Source of the DNA: JBJMQS01 sp045802605
GTDB taxonomy: Bacteria > Planctomycetota > Planctomycetia > Gemmatales > Gemmataceae
DNA length: 64,000 bases
Direction: 5' to 3'
NCBI GenBank assembly: GCA_045802605.1
Contig: JBJMQS010000030.1
Span: forward strand, 124,001 to 188,000
The translations under genes were made by a program, and so were the position numbers. Each line of letters begins with the position of its first letter. Positions within the stretch are counted from its first letter, which is position 1. The notes below the pieces were generated by a model, which worked only from the letters and a program-made list of their open reading frames with translations, did no database searches and was not told the DNA's origin. Shown piece by piece: positions 18,801-25,562 of this stretch.

Positions 18801-21163
18801 AATTCACTCACTTTGACGTTCGTGGCTTGGGCCGGCCCGGAATTCGTCACGGTCACCGTGAACGTAATCGTCTCATTGGCCGTCGGCGTGGCGTCATTCA
18901 CGGTCTTCACGAGCGACAAATCGGCAAGCGCCGGCGACAATGTGGCTGACGAAGAGTTATTGCTCGGGTTCGGGTCGTATTGTTTTGCAGCCGTGATGGT
19001 CGCGATGTCGGTTCCCGGAGTGATGCTGGTCGCCTGTGCCCGAATGATCAGATACACAGTGCCCGGCCGGTCCAGAGCGCCGACAATCCAGTTACCGGTG
19101 AGCGGATCGTAGGAACCGTTCAGTGTTGTCGCACTGACGAACGCCATGCCCGCTGGGAGAGGGTCATTTACGATGATGCCACTCGCCGGATCGGCGCCAT
19201 AATTCGTGAGTGCAATCGTATAGGTGATGATCTGCCCAAGAGTTGGCGTTGGGTCATCGATGGATGCGAAAACGCCCAAGTCGGCACGCTGTGGCGTGAC
19301 CGGTGCGGAGGCCGTGTTGTCGCCGAGGTCCGAATCGACCACCGAGCTCGCGGTTATCGTTGCGACGTTGAGCGAACTGTTGGGGCTCGCGACGACGGCC
19401 GTGATCGTCAGCGTGGCCACATCCCCGACCAACATCGAACCGACGGTCCAATTCCCCGTGCCGCTGTTGTAACTACCCGTGCCGCTGGCGCTCACAAACG
19501 TCAACCCGGCCGGCAGCGGATCACTGACGGCAACGCCATTGGCATTGGTCGGTCCATTGTTCGTCAGTTGCACCGTAAATGTGATCGTGTCGCCGACGTT
19601 GGGCCGCGAGTCGCTCACAGCCATTTCCAAATGCAGACCGGCTTGACCGCCGAGCACCACAGCCGCAGCCGTTGTGCTGGCCGAGGAGACAACCAAGCCG
19701 ACGGTGGCCCCTTTCCCGCTCGCAATCGCTTGATTGTTGATCGTGGTATTGTTCGGCGTGCCCGCATTGACCTGAACGCGGAATCGGACGGATGACGACG
19801 TGCCAAGGTTCAAGTTGCCGCCGGTGACGGCGTTCGCGCCCGCGCCGAGGCGAAACCGGACGAGATTGTTGACGGCGTCGAACTCTGCTTGATCATCCCC
19901 TGCCCCGTCGGACTTCGCACCGACGTTTGCCCCAGTGAGGATCGACAAGCTGCCGGGAACATAAGTCGTGTAGCTGGGAATCGGGTCCGTCAGCACGGAT
20001 TGGGTCGCGTGGTCGCCGCCGATGTTTTGCACGTTAATGGTGTATTCGAGAATGTCGCCCGGCTCGATATTGCCGCCATTGAGGTCAACGAGCGTTTTGG
20101 GGCTCACGAACTCCGGCGCATAAATATCGATCGAAGTAGTGATTACGCTGGGATAATAGGTTTCCTGCGTTGTACCAACGGTGACCGTGGCACTATTCGA
20201 GTTGTTCGGAATGATGCCGGATCCATCGACCCGCGTTGCATCGAAACCCATTTGGTTGACGTAACTAGGCGTGCGCCCAGCCTGCTGAACACCTACCTCT
20301 GAGATTTTGCTGTTGAAGAAGTTGTCTGGCGGATGCTGGGCATCAGTCAGCGTGGTTCCATTGAGTTGACAGAAGTCGCCAGTGAAGCCAAGGTCGCCTT
20401 CGTAGGTGATGAAGCCCACCTTGGCATTCACGGCACCCGCGAGTGGTGTCACAAAGCCGTTGATCGACGTGGAGATGGTTGAGGGCGCCGTCGTATTGAC
20501 GACTACAAAGCCATCGAACACTGTAAGGTTGCGTGGAACCGCTGTCGGGTCGCGGTAGACGACGACTAATCCCCAACCGGCTTGCTTATCGACTTGATTA
20601 ACCGTGGCTTGCACGTCCGCCACGGTGTAGACGCCATTGCCAGCGATTTGGACGAGCGGTGTCACATCGACGAACGCTGAGTAATCGCCACCCGTCGCGC
20701 CCACCACGCTTCCCGTCAAACTGACATAAGCGCCGGCGATCGGCGTTTGGAATTTCACTTGATTGCGGGTGGCATTGGCCGAGTCCGCGCCCCAATAGAG
20801 ACCAGCGAATAGGACCGTGGCCCCCGCCGGCATGTTCAACGTCGCCCGGCTGGAGTTGAGCGTGGACGCGTCACTATCCACATCCACATTGACCATGCTG
20901 AAGTCGTTGTTGTTTAACAGGGCGCCAGTGCCGTTGCGCGCGGCGTCGCCGGCTGCACCCGCCGGTGCGGTGAGCAGTGTGTTGCCAATAATCGCGATGT
21001 CGCCGGTGTCGTTACGGCTGAAGCGCGGCGTGAATGGCGTGACGACGTTCGACGGCACGTCGCGGCTTTCCAACCGCTCCAGCCAGAGGCGCGACCAAAA
21101 GCCGCCCAAGCGCCGACACGACCGCCGAGGTGGTGGCATGCCACGAACGATGTGCAGAGTCAT
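11939..21163 (-). CDS. Giant surface protein with DUF11, SdrD-B-like, Calx-beta and FG-GAP repeats
   Basis: This 3074-aa protein is probably a secreted, calcium-dependent adhesin. A GGTGGTG site precedes the ATG at 21163. The N-terminus is basic and carries LERLESRDVPS (about 29-39). Six DUF11-like repeats fill about 348-1100 (each with TxTVxxxNxGP and DPLPAG). An SdrD B-like segment follows (GSVYLDLNGDGLRG, about 1105-1205). Eleven Calx-beta-like repeats of about 127 residues occupy about 1213-2610, each opening TVTI.xGS.xEG and ending GTIIDDDPAP. A second SdrD B-like segment begins near 2615. Five FG-GAP/VCBS units with DVNGDGRAD calcium loops end the protein (about 2773-3074). It has no dockerin. 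The order resembles a stalk with a propeller-like head. Confidence 0.9.
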   Translation of the reverse strand: MTLHIVRGMPPPRRSCRRLGGFWSRLWLERLESRDVPSNVVTPFTPRFSRNDTGDIAIIGNTLLTAPAGAAGDAARNGTGALLNNNDFSMVNVDVDSDASTLNSSRATLNMPAGATVLFAGLYWGADSANATRNQVKFQTPIAGAYVSLTGSVVGATGGDYSAFVDVTPLVQIAGNGVYTVADVQATVNQVDKQAGWGLVVVYRDPTAVPRNLTVFDGFVVVNTTAPSTISTSINGFVTPLAGAVNAKVGFITYEGDLGFTGDFCQLNGTTLTDAQHPPDNFFNSKISEVGVQQAGRTPSYVNQMGFDATRVDGSGIIPNNSNSATVTVGTTQETYYPSVITTSIDIYAPEFVSPKTLVDLNGGNIEPGDILEYTINVQNIGGDHATQSVLTDPIPSYTTYVPGSLSILTGANVGAKSDGAGDDQAEFDAVNNLVRFRLGAGANAVTGGNLNLGTSSSVRFRVQVNAGTPNNTTINNQAIASGKGATVGLVVSSASTTAAAVVLGGQAGLHLEMAVSDSRPNVGDTITFTVQLTNNGPTNANGVAVSDPLPAGLTFVSASGTGSYNSGTGNWTVGSMLVGDVATLTITAVVASPNSSLNVATITASSVVDSDLGDNTASAPVTPQRADLGVFASIDDPTPTLGQIITYTIALTNYGADPASGIIVNDPLPAGMAFVSATTLNGSYDPLTGNWIVGALDRPGTVYLIIRAQATSITPGTDIATITAAKQYDPNPSNNSSSATLSPALADLSLVKTVNDATPTANETITFTVTVTNSGPAQATNVKVSELIPAGMSFVSAAVTQGSYSSANSVWTVGTLNSGQSRILTLQVKVIDPSPSANGATVSSDQFDPDPGDNIATASVTPQTADIDLEKQISASSAVIGDTIAYSIRVTNRGPNNTTGVYVDDVLPAGVTFGSAIPSQGSYNSGTGRWTVGNLAVGAEAVVLLIATVNNPAIITNVATGGSDQFDTIPNNNTAQSVVTPTTANLSLVKTVNSPTPNIGDVVTYTVTLSNAGPDVATDPVVYDPLPPGLQFVSASATAGTYDVDNGRWQLPNFLSGATATLTLQALVVGPGATLYTARASATEFDPDTSNNVATAAITPGGNLGGSVYLDLNGDGLRGVGEPGVAGVTVQLRNAGNAVIATATTDAAGVYTIIGVVPGTYSLVEIQPAGYTDGLDAAGSAGGTVGNDTISNVPIAAGVRLTGYTFGESTTAPTITITNASATEGSPVPFPINLSGPSATPIVLNLSTAGGTATSGTDYSPSNFEFSLDGGTTWLPGGGASGTEVTIPAGSTTIFARVATVSDTIDEPNETFNLSGSVVVGSAAAVNSGTGTILDDDPAPTVTIQDTSGNEGSLLVFTLQLSNASSTNIVLIMSASGGTATAGSDYQNTNFDFSTNGGVSWSPGVGPGGTRVTIPAGSTSILVRVTSLQDTIDEPDETFTLSGALFSGSITGVNSGTGTIIDDDPAPTVTISNGSGAEGSPVVFTMSLSNASSSGIVIDLTATDVTAITGVDYSNVNFEYSTNAGASWLPGGGPNGTQVTVPALATSILARVATIADTIDEPNETFTLSGAIVSGSVTAINPGTGTIIDDDPAPTVTIANGSAIEGNPVVFNVTLSNASASVIVINLAAAAGTATAGSDYLDLSFEYSIDGGLNWLPGAGPNGTQVTVPALATAIQARVITISDTVDEPNETFNLSGSAISGVVTAINPGTGTIINDDPAPTITINPGSGIEGNPIVFTLSFSNASSLPIVLDLTASGGTATAATDYSDINFEYSTNGGTTWLPAANPNGRRITIPAGATSIQVRVASISDAVAEPNETFNLSGVTVSGSVTAVNAGVGTIIDDDPAPTVTINSGSGTEGTPVIFSLTLSNPSNTPTVLDLSTADITATTGSDYTPLNFEYSIDGGTTWLPGGGPNSTQVTIPANKAGILVRVATLQDTIDEPNETFTLSGSAVSGVVGTINPGTGTIIDDDPAPTVTIANGSGTEGTPIVFAINLSNPSSSAIVLDLTASGGTSTAGSDYSPNNFEFSIDGGTNWLPGGGPNATQVTVPANSAGILVRVTTISDTTDEPNETFNLAGVTISGFVASINPGVGTIIDDDPAPTITINPGSATEGSPVVFTLSLSNASSLPIVLDLNASGGTATAASDYSDINFEYSTDGGTTWLPGANPNGRPVTIPANSTSLLVRVATIADLIAEPNETFNLSGVTFSGSVTAINPGVGTIIDDDPAPTVTINAGTSTEGTPIVFSLSLSNPSSTPTVLDLTVTDNTATAGLDYTNTSFGYSIDGGASWLPGGGPSGTQVTIPAASAGILVRVTTLDDTIDEPNETFTLSGSAISGVVGTINSGTGTIIDDDPAPTVTIANGSATEGSPLVFSISMSNPSSNNIVLDLTGTSGTATAGVDFTTTNFEYSIDGRANWLSGTGPTGTQVILPALGTSILVRVATIQDNIDEPNETFTLSGSAVSGAITAINSGTGTIVDDDPAPAITIGNGSVKEGGLIVFSISLTNPSWSPIVLDLTAFGGTATAGVDYQAANFEFSIDGGTTWLPAIGPNGTQVTIPAGGTSILTRIATIQDTITETNETFTLSANVISGAALVGNPAQGTIIDDDPPSSSVAGSVYIDLNQNGVRDANEQGIGGVPIHLMGTDDKGRPISRTIVTNPSGTFIFTAIRPGNYTLSDAQPAPLAGAAVVGTQGGVAGTNEISFSLVSGVFGTGNMFSRAQLSDPLASKEQLLASTPRNGGVLAGFNPSSMAQSPTFANSVAATTLAPTTPPRYVATGAGPGGGPHVRVFDFGSGVERFNFFAYDASFYGGVRVAVGDVNGDGTPDLITGPGPGGGPHVRVFDGATGAVILEFMAFMPTFYGGIYVAAGDINGDGRAEIIVGAGEGGGPHVRVFDSTGTVVTENFVFGAGFRGGVRVAAGDVNGDGRADVMVAAGPSGGPHVRVFSAGLTNVIHEFFAYDPNFRGGVSITAGDVNGDGRADIITAPASGGSPHVKAFSGVDLSLLASFYAFTPSYTGGLNIAARDTNGDGRDDIIAAPASTLPSYVRVIDVASSSDLDAFLGYGPAFRGGVFVG
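13330..17525 (-). repeat. Eleven tandem Calx-beta-like repeats, period about 381 bp
   Basis: Each unit starts with TVTI.xGS.xEGxP.VF, contains DEPNETFxLSG and ends GTIIDDDPAP. Spacing is 381 bp across the central units (for example 14358, 14739, 15120 and 15501 mark equivalent positions). The DNA is similar between units, so unequal crossing-over or assembly collapse is possible. Confidence 0.85.
17850..20120 (-). repeat. Six DUF11-like repeats
   Basis: Six units of about 120-130 codons share the pattern of an acidic start (ADLSLVKTVND), a T-x-T-V-x-x-x-N-x-GP strand and DPLPAGxxFVSA. DUF11 domains are Ig-like extracellular stalk modules. The first unit is the most divergent. Confidence 0.8.
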
Positions 21164-21489
21164 GAAAACACCACCGATGGATCAAACCGCGGGCGGAAGA
21201 GCCTTCGGGAACGGCAAAGCTTCCTTGCCGCGCAAAGTGCGCGCCATCCCCCAGGTCGCGGATAAGCCACCGATGTTACGAGACCGGAATTGCCCGACTC
21301 AATTGAATGTGGCCATGTTATGGCCCAGACGAGGGCCGGCGGCCCTCACCATCTCCCAAGCCTTCGTGACTGGCGCAATCGTTTCTTTGAAGCGGGATGG
21401 TGCGTCGCAACTAATCGGAGATTGCGGCGCATGCCGTATTCGCAGTCCGCCGGCGGTTGGCGGCGTAAATCGGTCCGCGGAGCCTAACT
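21164..21489. other. Intergenic region between two surface-protein genes
   Basis: These 326 bp separate the 998-aa gene from the 3074-aa gene, both on the minus strand. The gap presumably holds the promoter of the 3074-aa gene. I see no convincing gene, hairpin or repeat. Confidence 0.4.
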
Positions 21490-24486
21490 CTAAATGGCCA
21501 TTCCAATTCGATTTCGGAACTCCAGGTAATCCGCTTGATTGACGTCGCCATTTTGTTGGAAATCGAAGGCATCGTTAGGCCCGCCACCGACCGTATCGCG
21601 GAATGCCAGATAATCCATTTGGTCCACGGCGCCGTCGCCATTGCTATCGCCGAAGAGGCGATGGAAGTGCGTGACATAGTTGTCGCCGCCAACGCCATCC
21701 CCGTTGCCATCGAAGGCGACGCCTGCGGTGTTGACCTGATTAGCCAAAATCGTCAGCGTGTATTTTCCGTCCTTGAGCGAACCGAACTCCGTGCTTGTGC
21801 CCGAAAACGTCAACATGCACACGGTTTGTTCCGCGTCACCGAGATTAGGATTGACGGCCACGGTGACCGGCCCATTAGGGCCAACCACTTGAAATGCCGT
21901 TTCTGGGTTGCTCGGATTTAAGAACGTCACGGGATGATCGAAGGCGACCTGAATTTGATAGACGCGTGATCGCTGTGCCGCACCCGTACCGTATGCCAGA
22001 TGGAATACTTCGGGCGCTTGTTGGACAACGGTGTACACTTCGCTCGATTTGTAATCGCCATTGATCAAGCCTGCCCCGCCGAGCTTTGCGCCCGCGATGC
22101 TGATGATGGAATCATTATCGATGAGATTGACTTTGAGCGTTCCGCTGCCGATGCCGCTATCGACAATCACTTGCCATACTTTCGGATCGGCCGTAGCAAC
22201 AACACCCGCAATGCCAGCGCCAGATATGCCGCCGGTCGATGTAACCGTGAAGTCCGTCGGATCGACACCGGTGACGCCATCGGAGAAATTCACCTGGAAA
22301 TGCATTTGGCCATCGTCGGCGGGGTTCGGGTCGAGCCGGGTAATGCTCGCGACCGAGGGCACGCTCAACAAGATGGCTTTGCCGTCGCCAATGAGTGGAT
22401 GATTGTTGGAATCGACCGATACAGCTAGTGTCGAGTTCATCGCCGGGTTTGATCGCAAGCCCACCGTGGCCGACGCGCTATTATCGAACTGAGCGATTCC
22501 CTGACTGAGATCTTGGTAGTTGAAAACGATCTTGCCGGGGCGATTGCCCGTATTCAGTTCCAAGACCGCCTGGAATGAGATGCCGCCGGTTGTGGTGCTG
22601 TAATGGCGGATTTGATTCCATTCGATCACAAGCTGGTCATTGATGAGATCGCCGTTGGTGTCGCGAATGAGATACTGTACCTGAGGAGTGGCGCTCCCAA
22701 TGATCCAATCATCCCAGAGCGCCGCGATGACTGGCTCGGCGAGAGTCGGCAACCCGAGATCATTGTTGTAACTGCTGTCGGCGGCTCCAAATGAGATGAG
22801 TGCGTTGGTGCTGGCGAAGACGGATGTGTTGCCGGTGTACGAAGTGCCGTAGAAATTGAACGTGTCGGTTCCTAGGTTCAGTGCTCGCGATTCATCGTCG
22901 GTGTTGGTGTAAGTGATGCCCGCGGCACCGGTCATAGCCACATATTGATAAGTTGTTGCTTTCGCGGTGTAGCCGAACGCATCAGGACCATAGGTGCCCG
23001 CAACAGGAATCGTAAAAGCGTTCGTGTAACTGTCCGCCGGCTCGTTTGGAATGCCGTTATTATTCTGATCGACCAGATTGCCGTACGTGTCTTGAATATT
23101 CGATCCAATCACCAGCACGTAAGCCCCAGGGTTCGATACCGGCGAGAATAATACATCGAATTGAGTGCTCAGCCCGCCCGCGGTCACGGGCGAGACGTTG
23201 GTGATGGAGCTCAACAGATTCGTGCCGCCAGGACCAGTAAACGAAACGATGTCAGCGACCGTGAAGGTGCTCGACACCATGGGCCGATTGTAAGTGAGCC
23301 GCACGGAGGACACTGGGGCGGCCGTGGTCCCCGCCGGCGAGGCGCTCGTGATGCTCGGAGCCGTGATCGTGAAAATTGAAGTAAAGCTATCGCCGACCTC
23401 ACCGCCGACGGTGTTGTTATTCTGATCGAGCTTTTGTCCGGCGGTATTCTTGATCAAGGCCGGGTTGAGCGTGATGTTGTAGGTGCCGATACTACTTTGT
23501 GAGGCGAAGTTGGCACGGAATTGGACCGAGCTGATCATCGTGATGGAAGTGATCGGAATGTTGGTTTGTCCGGGAGGCCCGGTCATCGACACCGCGGCCG
23601 GCGTAAAGGTTGTGGAATCGACGGCCTGATTGAAGAAGAAATCGACGTAGCTCTGCGGCGTGCTTTGCCCACCAGTCGGCGTGCTCGACAGTACCAAGAA
23701 ACCGGTGGCCGGCTGATTGCTGATCGTGATCATCGACCGAGAGATGTTGTCGGTCTCGTTTGTTTCTTGAACGTGGTTGGCGTAATCGGCTTCGATCTCC
23801 AACCAGTAATCGCCGTTTGGAATATTCATGACGTTAATAAACTGGCCATCCAGGCCCGAGCTGTACACATCTTTCCAACCTACCGAGATCCCTTCGTAGC
23901 TCGCCGCACAAAAGTACACCGCGGAGGTTGGTGACCCCGGCAAGGTTGGGTATGGCTGGCCAAGATCTTCCAAGCAGAAGCTCGTCTTGGGACCTACGGC
24001 GACGACATCGCCCAGGCTGTTGCCAGGACCGCGGATCCGCAATCGCGCGATCGCAAACTCGTTAAAGTGCATGTGGCCATGCGTGGGGTGATACGAAAAC
24101 GTGCCAGCGAGTTGTTCGTTGTAGGTCTTGTCACCCGTCGGATTCGTCGATGCATTGTACGGGTCGTATTTCCCGTTGTTATTGTCGTCGTTGTAAATTC
24201 GCTGGTTGGTCACGATGCTTTGCGTGCCATCGGCGTTGTTGATGACAGCGCCATCCGCGCGAAGGTCGAACGCTCCCATGCCCGCGTTCGTCAGACTGGT
24301 GGTGAAACGGATCTCGTGATTGGAGTTGACCGTAACCGTGCCCGTCGGCATGTCCGGCTGATAAATCTGCAGGTTGGGCAGCATTGGCCCGGCCGGGTTG
24401 ATTCGCACTTCGAGTTGAGTGACGGACAGTCGCGAGCGCCGATACTTGCGAAGCGAATTCCCGCATGAAGTGGTTCGCCGACTCAT
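21490..24486 (-). CDS. Secreted lysyl-oxidase-like protein with Ig-like and dockerin-like domains
   Basis: This 998-aa protein starts with a basic leader and LEVRINPA (about 25-32), the same export-linked motif as its neighbours. Residues 35-255 resemble lysyl oxidase (PF01186). The copper motif H133-x2-H136-x-H138-x-H140 matches the animal HxxHxHxH pattern, followed by FNEFAIARL. KTSFCLED contains Lys167, and DVYSSGLDGQF contains Tyr208, at the positions that form the lysine-tyrosylquinone cofactor in animal enzymes. The domain ends with YWLEIEADYANHVQETNETDN. Several SbsA-like Ig modules (about 255-480, STPTGGQSTPQ) and a beta-rich region follow. A two-loop dockerin-like domain ends the protein (DSNGDGAVDQMDY, DFQQNGDVNQADYLEFR). 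Known family members oxidise primary amines with O2; the bacterial substrate is unknown. Confidence 0.85.
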   Translation of the reverse strand: MSRRTTSCGNSLRKYRRSRLSVTQLEVRINPAGPMLPNLQIYQPDMPTGTVTVNSNHEIRFTTSLTNAGMGAFDLRADGAVINNADGTQSIVTNQRIYNDDNNNGKYDPYNASTNPTGDKTYNEQLAGTFSYHPTHGHMHFNEFAIARLRIRGPGNSLGDVVAVGPKTSFCLEDLGQPYPTLPGSPTSAVYFCAASYEGISVGWKDVYSSGLDGQFINVMNIPNGDYWLEIEADYANHVQETNETDNISRSMITISNQPATGFLVLSSTPTGGQSTPQSYVDFFFNQAVDSTTFTPAAVSMTGPPGQTNIPITSITMISSVQFRANFASQSSIGTYNITLNPALIKNTAGQKLDQNNNTVGGEVGDSFTSIFTITAPSITSASPAGTTAAPVSSVRLTYNRPMVSSTFTVADIVSFTGPGGTNLLSSITNVSPVTAGGLSTQFDVLFSPVSNPGAYVLVIGSNIQDTYGNLVDQNNNGIPNEPADSYTNAFTIPVAGTYGPDAFGYTAKATTYQYVAMTGAAGITYTNTDDESRALNLGTDTFNFYGTSYTGNTSVFASTNALISFGAADSSYNNDLGLPTLAEPVIAALWDDWIIGSATPQVQYLIRDTNGDLINDQLVIEWNQIRHYSTTTGGISFQAVLELNTGNRPGKIVFNYQDLSQGIAQFDNSASATVGLRSNPAMNSTLAVSVDSNNHPLIGDGKAILLSVPSVASITRLDPNPADDGQMHFQVNFSDGVTGVDPTDFTVTSTGGISGAGIAGVVATADPKVWQVIVDSGIGSGTLKVNLIDNDSIISIAGAKLGGAGLINGDYKSSEVYTVVQQAPEVFHLAYGTGAAQRSRVYQIQVAFDHPVTFLNPSNPETAFQVVGPNGPVTVAVNPNLGDAEQTVCMLTFSGTSTEFGSLKDGKYTLTILANQVNTAGVAFDGNGDGVGGDNYVTHFHRLFGDSNGDGAVDQMDYLAFRDTVGGGPNDAFDFQQNGDVNQADYLEFRNRIGMAI

Positions 24487-24983
24487 TTGGAGGCTCCAAA
24501 AGGGCGAGTGGCGCTATTCGGCCTGAAGGTGTGGTTCACACTCGGACTGGGCGGTGTTTCCGCAGCAAAGGCCCCAGACGTTAGCTTATGGAGCGGCCGA
24601 GAAGGTTGGCATGTGGCAAGAATCTAGGATCTGCGCAAGAAACAAGCCGACCGGTGGGACGTCACCGGCCGGCCGTGGGCGGGCGACGACCCATGCCGCC
24701 AACTTCATGACCCTGGGAGGGTGCCATTGAAGCTCGCGCCATGATCGTCGCCAGACGTGTCTGCACCCTTCGCGGCAGTGGCGCCGCCGCGCCAATTGAA
24801 AGCCGCGTTGAGGCATCCAATTGGACAATTTCGCCCGATCCCGCACACAGGGGCTCGGACCAAACGTTCTCTATCCGTACACTCGCAAACTCGATTCGAA
24901 AAATGCAAACGCAGAGGCTGGATTCTCAAAAAAATCGGTTAAGCTAGAAAACTAGTCCTGCAGACAGTCCCCAGGATCGGCCC
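24487..24983. other. Divergent intergenic region with one hairpin
   Basis: This 497-bp gap lies between the lysyl-oxidase-like gene (minus) and the second ECF sigma gene (plus). A near-perfect hairpin is present at 24646-24673 (GCCGACCGGTG and CACCGGCCGGC, one mismatch, 6-nt loop). No gene in it looks real. Promoters for both flanking genes are expected but not identifiable by eye. Confidence 0.4.
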
Positions 24984-25562
24984 ATGCAGCCAGACGACGG
25001 CGATTCGGTCAGCCAATGGCTTTCCCTTTTGAAAGACGGGCACGCGAGTGCCGCCCAGCACATCTGGGAGCAGTATTTCGCGCGCCTTGTCAATTTGGCC
25101 CGCGATCGGCTGCGAGCAACCGGGGTCGATGACGAAGTCGTCGCCGCGAGCGCTTTTAACAGCTTCTGCATGGCCGCGATGAAGGGACGCTTCCCGCGTC
25201 TCAACGACCGCAACGATCTTTGGCAACTCCTGATCTTCATCACCAAGCAGAAGGCAACGAATCATCTCCGTAAACAACGGGCCCAGCGCCGGGGTGGCGA
25301 TGCCGTGGTGAAGACCGGCACGGTGCTCCAGGCCGCGGCTAGCCCGGAGCCGACTCCGGAATTCGCGGCCATGATGATAGAGGAGTTCAACGGATTGCTC
25401 GACCGGCTCGGTGACGACACGCAGCGGCGAATCGCACTCCTCAAAATGGAGGGCTACACGCACGAGGAGATCGCAGCCGAGTTGGATTGTGCTGTGCGCA
25501 CAGTGGCCAACAAGTTGGAATTGATTCGCAGAATGCTCGATGCGGGTGGCGACGATGAATAA
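24984..25562 (+). CDS. ECF-type RNA polymerase sigma factor
   Basis: This 192-aa protein has a region-2-like half (about 10-95: SAAQHIWEQYFARLVNLARD, then DLWQLLIFITKQKATNHLRK) and a region-4 helix-turn-helix (about 145-185: LKMEGYTHEEIAAELDCAV, RTVANKLELIR). An AGGA site lies upstream of the ATG. Its stop overlaps the ATG of the following kinase gene by 8 nt (ATGAATAA), the same geometry as the pair at 4632-4639. No anti-sigma factor is adjacent, so control by the coupled kinase protein is the best inference. Confidence 0.9.
   Translation: MQPDDGDSVSQWLSLLKDGHASAAQHIWEQYFARLVNLARDRLRATGVDDEVVAASAFNSFCMAAMKGRFPRLNDRNDLWQLLIFITKQKATNHLRKQRAQRRGGDAVVKTGTVLQAAASPEPTPEFAAMMIEEFNGLLDRLGDDTQRRIALLKMEGYTHEEIAAELDCAVRTVANKLELIRRMLDAGGDDE

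Noticed and set aside
25540..25554. Upstream ATG for the kinase-STAND-FGE protein
   Set aside because: It adds five residues without conservation; the ATG at 25555 reproduces the 8-nt overlap found in the other sigma-kinase pair.
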